NCBI GenBank assembly: GCA_029834535.1
Contig: JAQMWT010000166.1
Span: forward strand, 62,001 to 126,000
DNA length: 64,000 bases
Direction of reading: 5' to 3'
Source: Chrysophaeum taylorii
Taxonomy: Eukaryota; Sar; Pelagophyceae; Pelagomonadales; Pelagomonadaceae
Under the pieces are notes generated by a model. The model was not told the origin of the DNA and searched no databases. It saw nothing but the letters and a program-made list of their open reading frames with translations. Shown here piece after piece: positions 31,500 through 42,247 of this stretch. Within the stretch, counting starts at the first letter, position 1; every line of letters starts with the position of its first letter. The translations under genes were made by a program, and so were the position numbers.

Positions 31500-33410
31500 T
31501 ACGTATGATGATTACGAAGGCCTTGAGCACCTACTTGGCCCTGAGTGGCGAGAGCGAAGCGGCATCTTGGTCAGCGTCGTGAACTTAAATTTCCTGCTTC
31601 TCCCAAGATTCAGCGATCTGTGCGCAGTCCTTGCTCTCAAAGAGAGAGCATGGTCGCGGTCGGGTATTGGTCGCGGATCGCCAAGTTCGCATGCATCTTT
31701 CTCATATCATGGCGCTTGCCGCGAACTCCATTGTCGTCGACGATGAACTGCAGGTATGTATCCATAGTCATCGCCCGAAAATTGGCCAGTTCGATTTGAG
31801 CGTCGTATTCCTACCGGAATAACTGTTCATGACGTTCTCGAGGCGCTATTTCCCAACGTTGAGCATCAGAGATGCGACGGCTCGCACACCTCCGCAGTGA
31901 CTCCACGAAGTGTCGGCATCCGCGAAGTGTCGGCATCCGCTGGCTACTACATCCACGAGCTATCCGCAACCCTCTCAGTGCGTGTGGCTATGTGCATCTT
32001 CAATTAATCCGCATCTGCTGTTTCCGTTGGCTCTCCGCTATGTGCATCCGAAGGTCCCCTTGTCGTCGCGGATAATTGCGGTCACGATCCAAATCCGCGG
32101 GTCGGATGCGGACTCGGACCGTTTCCGAGAGCTTCCTTGCTGCCGTCGGGCGGCGTCGCGTGCATCACCAGGTTCGACGCGACGCGCTTCGTCGAGGTAC
32201 CTGGTTCTACGCGTGCAACGAGAGATGCTCTTCGCCGCGCAGGCCAAGGACCAGATTTTGCCGTTGCGCGTCGTCGCGAAGGCCATATCGGACCTCGGTT
32301 ACGAGCTCGAGCTGGAGTTGGCTAGACCTTCCTCTGGACCGTCCCGTGCTGCGGCATGACCAAAGCCCATTTCGACGCCGACTTTGGACTACGAGCTGGA
32401 GCGGCATGAGCGAGGCGTCGTGCGGCCCACGCCGTGCTCGACGAGGCCGGAAAGCCAGCCGCCCCTGGTGTCGAGGGCAGCATCCGCGTCCGCGGGCCGC
32501 CATGCTTCAGCGCGTATGAGGACGGTGACTCTTGTTTTTCTTGGCGTAGGCATCGTCGTCGTCGCGGCCCGCGAGCCTCAACCCAGCCTCGCAGACGCCC
32601 GTCGCTTTCAATTGTCCAAGTGCCCCGAGCTCCGCATGCCCGGAGCCCGTCGCACTAGTCGACCCCAGGGCGGGAGGTCAAGGAGACCCCGAACGACGAC
32701 GCGCACATTACCATCGCCGCTTTCGTGCAGAGCATCTGTCGGGCGCCGTGGCCAAGCCAGGCGACAAACTTTCGACCTCGGTTTCGATTCGCTCAATTTC
32801 ATCGAGCTTCAAGCTCGTCGAGTCTAGGTTGAAGCTTTTGCTCGCGAAAAATCCTATGTTCCGCGATCTCGCCGCCGGCCACCGAGGCAGCGGCGCGGAG
32901 CGATGGATCCTTGACATGACGCCCGTTGTGGGCCTGCGCAGCCTCCATTGCATCTTCATCGTTTGCTCACCCGGTACGCGCTTCACTCCCCCGAAAGAAA
33001 GCTCGTCATCAGGCAGCTGAATTCCCGGAAACAGGCAAAGAAGGGCGTTCTCTGCAACATGAGCGGTCGATACACCGCGACGAACTGGCACACGGCCATA
33101 GTTGTCATGGTGGCAACTCAAATGATGCAGTGCGCATCACCGCGAGCCCGCCAACGTGATGGTCGTGCTTGCCACCTTCATAACTTCCGTCTTACCGCTC
33201 CACAACTCAGCCATGCTCCCCATGGTCCCGATCGCGTACGACGACATGCTCCCCGCCATTATTACGGTGATTGTCCTTCTCGTCCAGTTCCGGAACGGGT
33301 ACTACGGGGGCTCGCTCCAGCGTGGTACCTCTACTCGCAGTGGTATGGCAAACGCGCGTTGCAGAGAATGGCCTTCTCGTGACACTCGAAAGTTTTGCAC
33401 GGGGAGATGA
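31500..33410 (+). pseudogene. Decayed acyl-ligase / ACP / acyltransferase-type gene, copy 1
   Basis: Pieces in several frames follow the order of an adenylate-forming acyl ligase with carrier domain. LDEAGKPAAPGVEGSIRVRG near 32440-32495 resembles the GxxGEL.VRG stretch of AMP-binding enzymes. FDLGFDSLNFIEL near 32775 is the DSL phosphopantetheine attachment site of an acyl carrier domain. TPVVGLRSLHCIFIV near 32920 resembles the opening helix (GLRALA) of membrane acyltransferase-3 proteins, followed by hydrophobic segments to about 33400. Frames change many times, so the gene is dead or needs many introns. It sits just after a fatty acid hydroxylase, suggesting lipid or polyketide modification (inference). 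Confidence 0.5.
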
Positions 33411-33668
33411 CACGCGACAACAACAACAATAACAACACGAGCCAAAAGTTGCGCGCGAACAATAATAGGCGACGAGGTGTGAGGCAAGACAATGGTAATT
33501 AACTGTAGCTCCAGAAGATGGTAATTACTAACGAGCAGTACGGAGTTTTTTCAAAGGCGACTGCTGGGGAAAAAAATGTACCGCTAAAGTAAGGGTATGG
33601 TTTGTGGTTTGTGGCCCTCAGCCGTTAAAATCCCGCAAACATCCGGCTTGGCGACGACCATGACTACG
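33411..33668. other. Non-coding stretch
   Basis: No gene or repeat family recognised, apart from a short CAACAACAACAATAACAAC simple repeat near 33418. Confidence 0.4.
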
Positions 33669-34405
33669 CCCCGCATACCCATTTACGCCCTTAAGGACTC
33701 CCCTCACGTCCAACGCACCAAAACCTTCAAGCATCCACACGCACTCCCCCCTCTTCGCAGTCGACCTTTAAAAACCCACGAACACCCCCACCACATGCAC
33801 CCCCCCCCTCTCTTAGCCGTCGACTTAAAAAAACCACCAGCACCATCCAACAGCGCCTGCACAAACCCACACTTAGTAGTCAACGCAACTTAATAACGGT
33901 GCGAACTCCGGCCTCGTCTTAGCAGTGGTATGTCGACCTATAAAACCCTTAAAACTTTTGAGATTTTAACTTTTGAGGGCATCCGCCCTCCCGGCGTAGG
34001 TTGGCACCTATTCGCCTCTCGGGCGGGCCGGTTGGCAGCCGGAACGTTCGCAGTGGGACGGGGTATGGCCGGGGGGCGCAGACGGAAGGTTATCGACGAG
34101 TTGGTTGTCAGTCACATCGCGGTCTCCTCGTCGCATGGCGACAAGCTTGATGATCACTCCCCGCCGCCCCACCTTTCGGCGCCCCTCGTCTACAGGCCCG
34201 TGATTCCGGACTGGCTCCTGTCGGTCCGGCCTGGCTCCCATGCTCGGGAGAGGTCTGAAGTTAGTTAGTTAGTTAACACCCTTAATTAACAGGTCGACTG
34301 CTAAGAGTGGGGGTGTGCATGGCTTTGTGGATGCTTGTAGGTTTTGGTGCGTTGTGTGGGGACATGAGGAATGTGCCTAAAGGGCGTAGATGGGTATGCG
34401 GGGCC
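33669..34405. mobile_element. Foldback-like element with long inverted arms, carrying a SINE-like copy
   Basis: The left arm (about 33669-33775: CCCCGCATACCCATTTACGC and on to CGCAGTCGACCTTTAAA) is the imperfect reverse complement of the right arm (about 34285-34405: AGGTCGACTGCTAAGAG and on to GATGGGTATGCGGGGCC). Interior landmarks AACGCACCAAAACC and AAGCATCCACA recur in both arms. The space between holds SINE-like copy 5. No transposase is present. The arm sequence GTCGACCTTTAAAG is shared with the arms at 21451, 22690 and 37.3 kb. Confidence 0.6.
33975..34275 (+). repeat. SINE-like repeat copy 5, 5'-truncated
   Basis: The copy begins at GAGGGCATCCGCCCTCCCGG, about 50 bases into the full-length sequence, and runs to the GTTAGTTAGTTA tail. 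It differs from copies 2-4 at around ten positions by eye. The missing 5' end is what target-primed insertion produces. Confidence 0.85.
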
Positions 34406-34816
34406 TAGCCGGGCCGCTTGACAGGCGAGAGAGGACGGGCCCCGCCCGTAGGTGGTACGCATGCTGCCGCCGGACGCATGTGCGACGAAGTGTGACGTCC
34501 TGCTGGGCGCGGGCGGCCTGGGTTGGGCTGCCCGAGGCGGCTACGTGGCTGAGGGCGGTGAGGGCACAGCGCGCCCGGCCTAATGCGTTGGCGATCCCCC
34601 AGTCGCGGTAGATGCGGCGAGCTTGGACGGCCTTGGCCAGCTTGGGCCGCCTTGGCCTCTGTGATGTTGGCACAGCCACTTTCCACCCAGGTCCGCGCGG
34701 CGATGCGCTCTGCGCAGGTTTTTGATTAACGGCCCCGCAAACAGCATAATTTTATATCCCTCTCTCACCTTCCTCAACTTCTTGCGGACGCAGAAAAGTT
34801 GCGGTTAGATGATGGT
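34406..34816. other. Non-coding stretch between repeats
   Basis: GC-rich sequence without a supported gene. Open frames on both strands are short and look like composition effects. Confidence 0.35.
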
Positions 34817-35038
34817 GTTCATGGCCGGGGGGCGAAGACGGAAGGTTATCGGCGAGTTGGTTGTCAGTCACGTCGCGGTCTCCTCGTCGCATTGCGACAA
34901 GCTTGATGGTCACTCTCCGCCGACCGACCTTTCGGCGCTCCTCGTCTACAGGCCCGTGATTCCGGACTGGCTCCTGTCGGTCCGGCCTGGCTCCCATGCT
35001 CGGGAGAGGTCTGAAGTTAGTTAGTTAGTTAGTTCATG
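34817..35038 (+). repeat. SINE-like repeat copy 6, 5'-truncated with target duplication
   Basis: Only the 3' two-thirds is present, from ATGGCCGGGGGGCGAAGACG to GTTAGTTAGTTAGTT. A 7-base GTTCATG occurs at 34817-34823 and again at 35032-35038, flanking the copy as a target-site duplication. Truncation at the 5' side together with a duplication is a mark of LINE-type insertion. Confidence 0.82.
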
Positions 35039-35899
35039 TCAGGCTCCCCTCCCTCGCGGCGGCTTGCTGGGCGTCGGAGGACCACTAAAGTCCGCGGATA
35101 TGCATCGTAAGCTACATAGCTCACGTGCGAGGTTTGTTCGCTGGGTCCTGAAGTTCGGAACGAGTACAAGGCAGCTCATCGCACAGTCGTGGCCAACGCG
35201 ATGTTCATCGTTGACAAGCACGAACGGCGAGCTTATCGGATGCGTAACCGCCTTCCGTTCGATCGATTCGCGGCGACGATCGCGAGTCGAGGCGGCGGTT
35301 CACTTCCTTGAGCACGTTCTGCGCTTCATCCACATCTAGGCGGCCCGCGGAGGGTTGCGTTGTCAGGTAAATCTTCGCAGTCGGCAAGCGCGACCGTCTG
35401 GCCGATGGTCCAGTCCTCAAAGGTCACGCGATCGTCATGGTCTTCCAACACGAGTCTCTCGCATCGTCATGGTCTTCCAACACGAGTCTCTCGCATACAT
35501 CACTCGCCCGACTTCCCCACCGTCGTTCTTTACCCTTTCGCTCACGCACCGCCTCCGTTGTGAACCATTCATTTTCCCGCTTTTTCATCTCGGCATTGAG
35601 TTGGGCCATGATATGGCTTGCATGGCGACCGTGACCGACAGTCGTCGTCCGCGCCATCGCCACGAACGGTGGACGACCTGGAGTGTGGCAAACCGCTGTG
35701 AAAAACGACCTTCGGTCGGTCGCTCTCGGGACCACAAAATAGTTAAAAGCTATGTTTTTGTGGTAGTTTACAAATGTATACATGGCCGCAATCAACTTGG
35801 CGAAACTTTTGTGGAGTTGGGGGGTCTAGTTTGAAATTTCCACATCGATTTAGTGGACGGACAAGGCGTGGAAGGAAGGATATCCGTCGAGACGACGTG
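35039..35899. other. Non-coding stretch before hydroxylase B
   Basis: No supported gene. A direct repeat of about 33 bases (ATCGTCATGGTCTTCCAACA and neighbours) occurs twice at 35430-35495. The rest may be upstream control sequence for the hydroxylase, but no promoter motif is distinct. Confidence 0.35.
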
Positions 35900-36888
35900 A
35901 TGGGGGACCAGTTTACGCCGCGGCTTGGTGTTCGGCCCGAGTATCCGCCGCTGCGGACGATTGTGTTGAAATCATTGAAGCCCTACGTCCGCGACTGTTT
36001 TTTTGCGTTTTTGATCCTCTCCGTGGTCAAACCCATCGACCCCGGGCACCTTGGCGAAAGGCTGTGCTTTACGCTTGGCACGGGCCTCGTCCACTCGTTG
36101 GCGCTGGTGGTGACGGCGCTTCCACTGTGCGTGTGCGACAAATTCGCTCTACTTTCGCAATTCAAGCTTCCGCGCAAGACCTCGCAGCTCGCTCCCCCCA
36201 GCCTTCTCGCCGCGCTCGTCGGTGAGGTCGCCCTCAGCCACTTCGTCATGGTACCACTCTCCTCTTACCTCATGTACCCGATGGTCAAGGCGTTCGGAAT
36301 GCCTGCCTTCACCGACGCTCCCGTCAATATCGTCAGAGACGTAGCCATCGCGCATCTCTGCAACGACCTCGGCTTCTACTGGGCGCATCGCTGCCTTCAC
36401 TCGCAGCTCCTTTATAAGCACTTCCACAAGAAGCATCACGTCTTCACTGGGACCATCGGGCCCTCGGCCGAGTTTGCGACGGTGATTGAGGTCATCTTCT
36501 CCCACATGTTGCCGACCTTCGTTGGCTGCGTGGTCGTGGGCAGCCACGTTCTCGTCTTTTGGACGTGGCTTTTTTTGCGCCTCAAGCAAACCTTCGAAGA
36601 ACACAGCGGCTACGCCTTCGCGAACACCTGGGTTATACAGTGTCCAGTGATACGTGGTTCTTCTTGTTTTCGTTGCAAGGTCCGGCCGCTAATTCAAAGC
36701 CTATCTGTCCGCAGGCCGACACCCTCCTCATCGCACAGCCCGAGAGCGCCATCGAGCACGACCACCACCATGCCGTCAACCGCGGCACCTTCGGTGCTCT
36801 CTGGCTCGACTACCTCTGCGGGACGATGGACGCCTTCGTCGCCGCCGGCTTCTACGAGGGCCTCGGCCCTACATCGGCTGGATCGTGA
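35900..36888 (+). CDS. Fatty acid hydroxylase superfamily protein B, two exons, paralogue of A
   Basis: Exon 1 is 35900-36631; exon 2 is 36715-36888, after an 83-base intron from GTTATA to CCGCAG at the same codon boundary as in paralogue A. The protein has about 301 residues and the same histidine boxes: HRCLH, HFHKKHH and HDHHH. Exons are highly similar to A while the introns have diverged. The start MGDQFTPRLGVRPEYPPL is the paralogous position. The protein is probably an ER di-iron enzyme acting on sterols or fatty acids; the substrate cannot be told. It is followed by a second decayed acyl-ligase copy, mirroring gene A. Confidence 0.88.
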
Positions 36889-37404
36889 GTGTGGTGAATC
36901 ATCTGCAGTCACGAGATAAGTGTGGCAACCCCCGCGTGTCGCGCTTCTACCAGAACAGCAACCGCGAAGGCCGGACTGATGTCACGGAGCTATCCGCTCT
37001 ATTGCTTCTTTTAAGTAAGTAAGGGACCAAAACCGGGTCTGCTGCGTCGAGTCATGCGAGGTCGCGCCAACGTTGTTCAGGACGCCAACGAACCCATCTA
37101 TCATGCTCAAGGATTGTCGGCCGGGCGCATGCATGCGATAAATTGCAAAGTAATAGGGGTGTGCGCCATACACGCACGAATTGGGTTTTTTGGCCAGCCC
37201 TCCCTCCAAGACAAAACTCTTGATACCCCACAAACCCACCCACATCCTTCATGCTCCCCACACACACACCCCCCTCTTAGCAGTCTTCTTAACTACTAAT
37301 CGACAGATGTTTGTCTGTCTGTCTGTCTGTCTTTAAATGTCGACTAAGAGGGGGGGGTGTGTGTGGGGAGCTGTCTGTCTGTCTGTCTGTTTGTCCCTCG
37401 ATTT
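36889..37404. repeat. Intergenic with opposed inverted-repeat arms
   Basis: CCCCACACACACACCCCCC.TCTTAGCAGTC (about 37256-37288) faces its reverse complement GTCGACTAAGAGGGGGGGGTG (about 37339-37375). Tetranucleotide runs of GTCT lie between and after. GTCTTTAAATGTCGAC at 37330 pairs with GTCGACATTTAAAGAC at 38253. No gene seen. Confidence 0.5.
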
Positions 37405-38254
37405 AGGGTAAGGATCAGGTAGGCGCGAGAGTAAGGATCAGGTAGGCGCGAGAGCCAGACAGTGATCCTCCAAGCCGTCTACGGCGACCTCGCAGACTAT
37501 TTCCACGAGCCGCGGCGGCTCTTTCAGCGCGCCATTCTCACGCCCCGTCGAAACGATGTTGTCGATGCTGACAACGCGCGCATGACCGCGGCCTTTTTTT
37601 CCCGGAGACGAGGCCACTGCAACGGTACCAGATACATGATCGATCGTGTCGTGTCACCGAGGCTCCTCCAACCTGTATCCCTTAAGCCCCACCGACGCCA
37701 AACGATCAACAAGAGCCAGGGCCAGACGCCCCGCGAGGTCGGCGTCCTCTTGGCAAAGCCCGTCTTCTGCCACGTCCAGCTCTACGTGGCTCTCTGTCGA
37801 TCGGCAACCCCGAGGATATCCTCTTCTGAGTCGACGACTCCACCCTACCCCACACGTGCTGCGCAATACCGATAAGCCCCCTCCCGGCGTCTACACGCGC
37901 ACGGTAGGTGAACTTACTGGGACCAGGTGAACTTACTAGGGTTAGAGATTGGGACAAGGTGAACTAAGTGACCAGGTGAACTTACTGGGACCAAGTGAAC
38001 TTACAGGGGTTTTTAGAGTGAACGCAAAGGCTAGCGGCGTGTACGGATAAAAGCGGCTTAGATTGGCGGAGGTGAGAGCGACGAGCTCGAAGGAGAGTGG
38101 GGTGAGTGGGTGTGAGGTGAGCACGAGTGGGTTTACGTCGAACTTACTGGGGTTAGAGATTGGGACTAGGTGAACTTACTGACCAGGTGAACTTACTGGG
38201 ACCAGGTGAACTTACTGGGGTTAGAGATAGGTGAACTTACTGGCCTGCACTTGT
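37405..38254 (+). mobile_element. Helitron relic (c): helicase C-terminus plus iterated 3' block
   Basis: It starts GGTAAGGATCAGGTAGGC (partly duplicated), then gives LQAVYGDLADYF-type text, RAILTPRRNDVVDADNARM, RRQTINKSQGQTPREVGVLL and VFCHVQLYVALCRSATPR. The 3' block repeats GGTGAACTTACTGGG and ends CCTGCACTTGT, the same end as relics (a) and (b). Compared with (b), a middle segment is missing. Truncated and not functional. Confidence 0.78.
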
Positions 38255-38329
38255 CGACATTTAAAGACAAAACTCTTGAGGAGGGAATAACTTCAAGGTG
38301 TTAAATTGAAGTTCGGCGGTCGCAGCGGC

Positions 38330-39553
38330 GGTGCTCGTCGCCATCATGGGGGATTGGCTGCGTGGTGCCCGTCCGAGCGCAGGCGCTAGAAGAAGAGCTG
38401 CGGATTTCAAGGCGTCATCCTCGGGGGCTGCGCGCGTGGTCGCCGGCGTCTACGTCCTCGACGTGCAGGACGCGTTGAGCGGTCGAACTGCGCGACGAAG
38501 AGCAGAGAGGCTTGTGCCGGACGGCGCTCGTGCTGCGAACGTTGTGGACGAGCAGCGCGAATAGAAGCATGCCGCACGCACGCACCGGAGGGCGCGGCGC
38601 GCGTCGTCGCGTCCTGGGGGCTCGGGGACTTAAATTTGAAGATGATGCCGTCGTCGACGCACGTCGGCGGCAAATAGCGCGGCCTTCTCGCTCGGGCGGC
38701 GTCGCGTTGGTCACCAGGGTTGACCCGCCCCGCCTGGAGCTCTTCGCCGCGTAGGCCAAAGATCGTATTTTGCCACTGCGACGACTCGTTGCAACCGCGG
38801 CGGCACACCTACGCCACGCCTCGTACTGGATAGGGTTGGTATTCTAAACGACCCAGCCACAAATTGTCGACCTCGGCTTTTGATATTCGTTCATCATCCG
38901 CGACCTTCAAGCTGTGATGCTCCCCGGAAATAAAGGTGCCAGCGACCCTCCTCGCAAAATCCTACGCACGCGGCGAAGCGACGGATGCTCGACGTGCGTT
39001 GCCTCTTCTTCGGCCTTGGCGGTACGACATTCTTCATTCCCCCAGAACAACAACAAATCATCATGAGTTGTTGTCAGCGATACGAACGGGCACCATGTTC
39101 GTCGTGGTGGTGGCGGCGATGCAACTAAACCGCGAGCCCGCTAACGACATGATCGCCAAAAACTTTTTTACTTACATCAGTACGTGGCCATGACTCGGGT
39201 CCCAAACAACGAGACACACAACGCGGTGATGGGTGCATTGTCTGGTGCAACTTCGTCCGCCACGCCATCGACGCATCTATTGGTTACGTTGCGCTCCGCT
39301 TTGTCGTGCCTCTGTGCGCGGTCGCTTCTTCGCCAATTGCCGGCAAACCTCCGCGCCTTTATCATGCCGCACTTTCACGTCTGGGGCCAGTCACAAATGC
39401 CGATTGGACATCCATTGCGTTCCTCGGGGCATTCCAGCTTACCCTCGACGATGTGCTCGATGTCATCGGCGCGCTCCAATTCCCGCCACCTCGAGAGCGA
39501 ATCATCAGCGCTTCGACAGACACAATCTCTCTTTTCCCTGTCTGGAAGACCGC
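38330..39553 (+). pseudogene. Decayed acyl-ligase-type gene, copy 2
   Basis: The block near 38690-38790 (GGVALVTRVDPPRLELFAA, then AKDRILPLRRLV) is homologous to copy 1 near 32145-32275 (GGVACITRF, then AKDQILPLRVV). AMP-dependent acyl ligases have a related FLEVL...ARAA region there. Further right, DASIGYVALRFVVPLCAVA near 39265 is hydrophobic. Frames are interrupted repeatedly and a SINE-like fragment sits at the right end. It lies after hydroxylase B just as copy 1 lies after hydroxylase A, so the pair was duplicated as a block. Confidence 0.45.
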
Positions 39554-39642
39554 TCTGTCGATCCTGGACCGGCTACTGCCGGCCCAGCCTGGCTCCCATG
39601 CCCGGGAGAGGTCCGAAGTTAGTTAGTTAGTTAGAAGACCGC
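39554..39642 (+). repeat. SINE-like repeat copy 7, strongly 5'-truncated with target duplication
   Basis: Only the last 80 bases remain (GGCCCAGCCTGGCTCCCATG and on to the GTTAGTTAGTTAG tail). The 9-base duplication GAAGACCGC lies at 39545-39553 and 39634-39642. Confidence 0.85.
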
Positions 39643-40492
39643 ACCACGTTTGCGTCCTCCACAACATGCCGATGTTATTCTCGATCTTCGGGCGCGAGAC
39701 TCTTCTGTTTTGGCGCGATTCGTCTTCTCCCACAAGCTCCTGATCTCCTTCGTGCCGTTCGCCTATGCGCATATATATTCTTCTTCTACTCGTACATGCT
39801 CGTCATTCACCAAAACCTAATCTCCATCTTTCGCGACGAATTCAAACTCTTCCAAAAAAATAGTTGCTCGCCCTCCAGCTACGAGAAGATCCACGACGAG
39901 CGATGCGCGATTCCCTGCGGCGGGACGAGCATCCTCGTCTTTTGCAAATACCATCATTGCAAGCCGCCATGCATCTCCGACCCTTCAATCAGGATCCTTA
40001 CCAACCAAAACCCTTTTTTGCTACCCAGCCCCCTCTGCTGCTTGCGTCGCGTCTGCTGCGCCGCCGCCTGTGCTCAAACCTTTCGGTGACATCGAAACGG
40101 CCGAACATAAAACGCTCGCCTAACCCTGCACCATCCTCGGCGACGACGACGCCGAAGCAAGCCCTATCTAGGATGCCCAGAGAAGTCGACGTCGTCGAGA
40201 TAATAATAATACTTTACGGGACGATGCTTCCCACGCTTCCGTTGATTTACAGACGCGGCGTTCTTCTGCTCCTCCCCTTGCTCGTATTATAGCTCCGGCG
40301 CTGCTTATAACCTCGTGCGCGGTCGTTTGCCAGCGGAGCAGCTTATTGACATGCTTCTTGCTTGTGCTGTTCATTTGATCACACTAACGACACACACGTG
40401 AATATCTTGGGTTCTCGCGAATTACTGCATCTGTTGGAAAGAGCCCCAGGATGATAATAATATTTTGATTTGTAGAGAGACACACACGCTAG
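39643..40492. other. Non-coding or decayed coding stretch
   Basis: Short protein-like runs occur on the plus strand (HADVILDLRARDSS near 39664, VLKPFGDIETAEHKTLA near 40070), but they are broken by stops and no family is recognised. They may be the tail of the decayed gene at 38330. Confidence 0.3.
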
Positions 40493-41208
40493 CTAGCAGC
40501 GGAGTGAGGAGGTGGCGCGGAGCGAGGAGGAGTTTGTCCACGAGAGGGAGGAGCGGGTGCCCGCGTCGTACTGGTCGAGGTCATTCAGTTGAACTTTGAG
40601 GGTGGCCCGCTGCACGGGGAGTGGAGCGTGTGTGCGGGTGGTCCAGGTGCACCAGTCAGGGGGGACGGCCATGTGGTCGGCCTTGACGCCGCGCTCGGTA
40701 AGCTTGGCCTGGAGGCGAAGGACGTGTCGTTTGATTTCGCGGGCGTCGCGCTGGAGTTCTAGGAGGATTGGTGCGAGAACGGCTCGCACGTGGTGGTCGA
40801 GGTCCTCGCGGAGCATCGCGCGTTCTGGTTGGGTGAGCGTGTCGCTGGTTTTGGTTTGGTGGTGTCTCGCGAGAACTTCTTTGACGATTGGGGTCGCGTT
40901 GTCGCGCAGGCGGTTCAGGGTGCGGTCGCGGTGCGCGGGGGTTGCGCCGATCAAGTCCAGAGCTCGGCGCAGCTCGGGAAGACATTCCCAATCTCCGCGA
41001 TCGCCGCTGGCGATAGCTTCGCCGATACGGGCGTATGCCGTCGAGCGCTCGACCGCGCGGACCTCCGAGGGCGTTGCCCCCTCCGGGAGGCCCAGACTCT
41101 TGCGTCGCGCGGCCTCGGCGGCCTCCTCGACATCGGCGCGCGCGAGCTTCGCCGCAATGGTCTCCAGTTCGTGCGGCTCGAGCTTGCCAAAAGTGTTGTG
41201 TGGTACCA

Positions 41209-41242
<34 letters not shown>

Positions 41243-41446
41243 CGGTCCGCGAGAAAAAGAAGAAGAAGACCTTGATAATAATATCTTGGGCGGGGGCTTC
41301 TTCGGGGGGGGCGGGTTCCGGCGCCGCGGGCGGTGGATCGCCTTCAGCGCGGTTTGCAACGCCTCTGTTTCGACGCGCTTCTTCTTCGAGGAAGACATGT
41401 CCTCCTTGGATCTGCTCAGCGCCGCTGCACGTCCTTTCCACGTCAT
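40493..41446 (-). CDS. Hypothetical coiled-coil-rich protein
   Basis: A 317-residue single-exon frame. The start may be the ATG at 41446 or the one at 41398 (SSSKKKRVETEAL). The N-terminal third is basic and Pro/Ser-rich with a run of serines. From about residue 85 the protein becomes helical (KLEPHELETIAAKLARADVE, REDLDHHVRAVLAPILLELQ, DAREIKRHVLRLQAKLTERG). It ends in a Trp-containing stretch (PPDWCTWTTRTHAPL). The strong coding bias over 950 bases and lack of shadow-gene features support a real gene. Family not recognised. Confidence 0.6.
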
Positions 41447-41509
41447 TATTCAATGAAACTACGTGGTCAGATATAATTGAAGAGCCCTTCAACCAACCAT
41501 CTGCTCACC

Positions 41510-42217
41510 ATGATCCTCTTCTGGGTCGCGTACGCGCTGCGGCGTCCGTGGACGTCTGTGGCGTCGACCGCCGACAGGCTGCAGGAGGAGTGCCTCGACT
41601 CGCTGTCGAGGCTGGCTTCCGCGCTCGGACACGCCAAAATTGAACACATCGAGCACGTCGCCGTCCGTTCGGTGTCGTCGGCGAGCGTCGAGCTAGAAGT
41701 CATCACGTGCGAGGACGACAGTTGTGTGTCGCTCATGGTGCCGCTGGATCTTCCCTCGAGCTGCGAGGGTGACGACGACTTCGACGAGTGCATCGTCGCG
41801 AACGTTCGCGAGTTAGACGAAAGCGTCTCGCGAAGTTTCGATCGCCGAGACTTGCTGCCGCGCACCAAGACGAGCGCGCGCTTCGTGACGTACGACCTGC
41901 GCGACAGGTCGCTTCCGGACTGGTGGGAGGAGCCCGTCGACGACCTCAAGCGGGCCTGCGCCGACACGCGCGCGGTGCTAAACGATTTCCACGAAGACCT
42001 TCTCCCGCTCGCAGAGTCTCGCTGCGGCCGGCCCGTGCGCGCGGCGCGCGTCGACGCCCTCGGGCCCAACGGTATTCTTCTGACGGCTGTCGACCGCGAC
42101 GACCCGATCCACATCGACTGTCCTTTTCCCCGCGCCTGCGCGGACCCCCGCGATCTCCAGGCCCTCGTCCTCGCCGCCCTTGCTCCTCCTCCTGAGGAGG
42201 AGGAGGAGCTATCATGA
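41510..42217 (+). CDS. Hypothetical protein, possible secreted or membrane-anchored start
   Basis: The frame is open from 41477, but the first ATG is at 41510, giving 235 residues (ILFWVAYALRRPWTSVAST). That start could be a weak signal sequence. Two Cys-containing acidic stretches follow (ITCEDDSCVSLMV, SCEGDDDFDECIV). A stretch SLPDWWEEPVDDLKRA then leads to a C-terminal acidic tail. Its 3' end meets the HUS1 gene tail-to-tail, with about 30 bases between stop codons. No family recognised. Confidence 0.6.
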   Translation: MILFWVAYALRRPWTSVASTADRLQEECLDSLSRLASALGHAKIEHIEHVAVRSVSSASVELEVITCEDDSCVSLMVPLDLPSSCEGDDDFDECIVANVRELDESVSRSFDRRDLLPRTKTSARFVTYDLRDRSLPDWWEEPVDDLKRACADTRAVLNDFHEDLLPLAESRCGRPVRAARVDALGPNGILLTAVDRDDPIHIDCPFPRACADPRDLQALVLAALAPPPEEEEELS

Positions 42218-42247
42218 TGTGTTTTTGTGTATCCATATATAACAATA

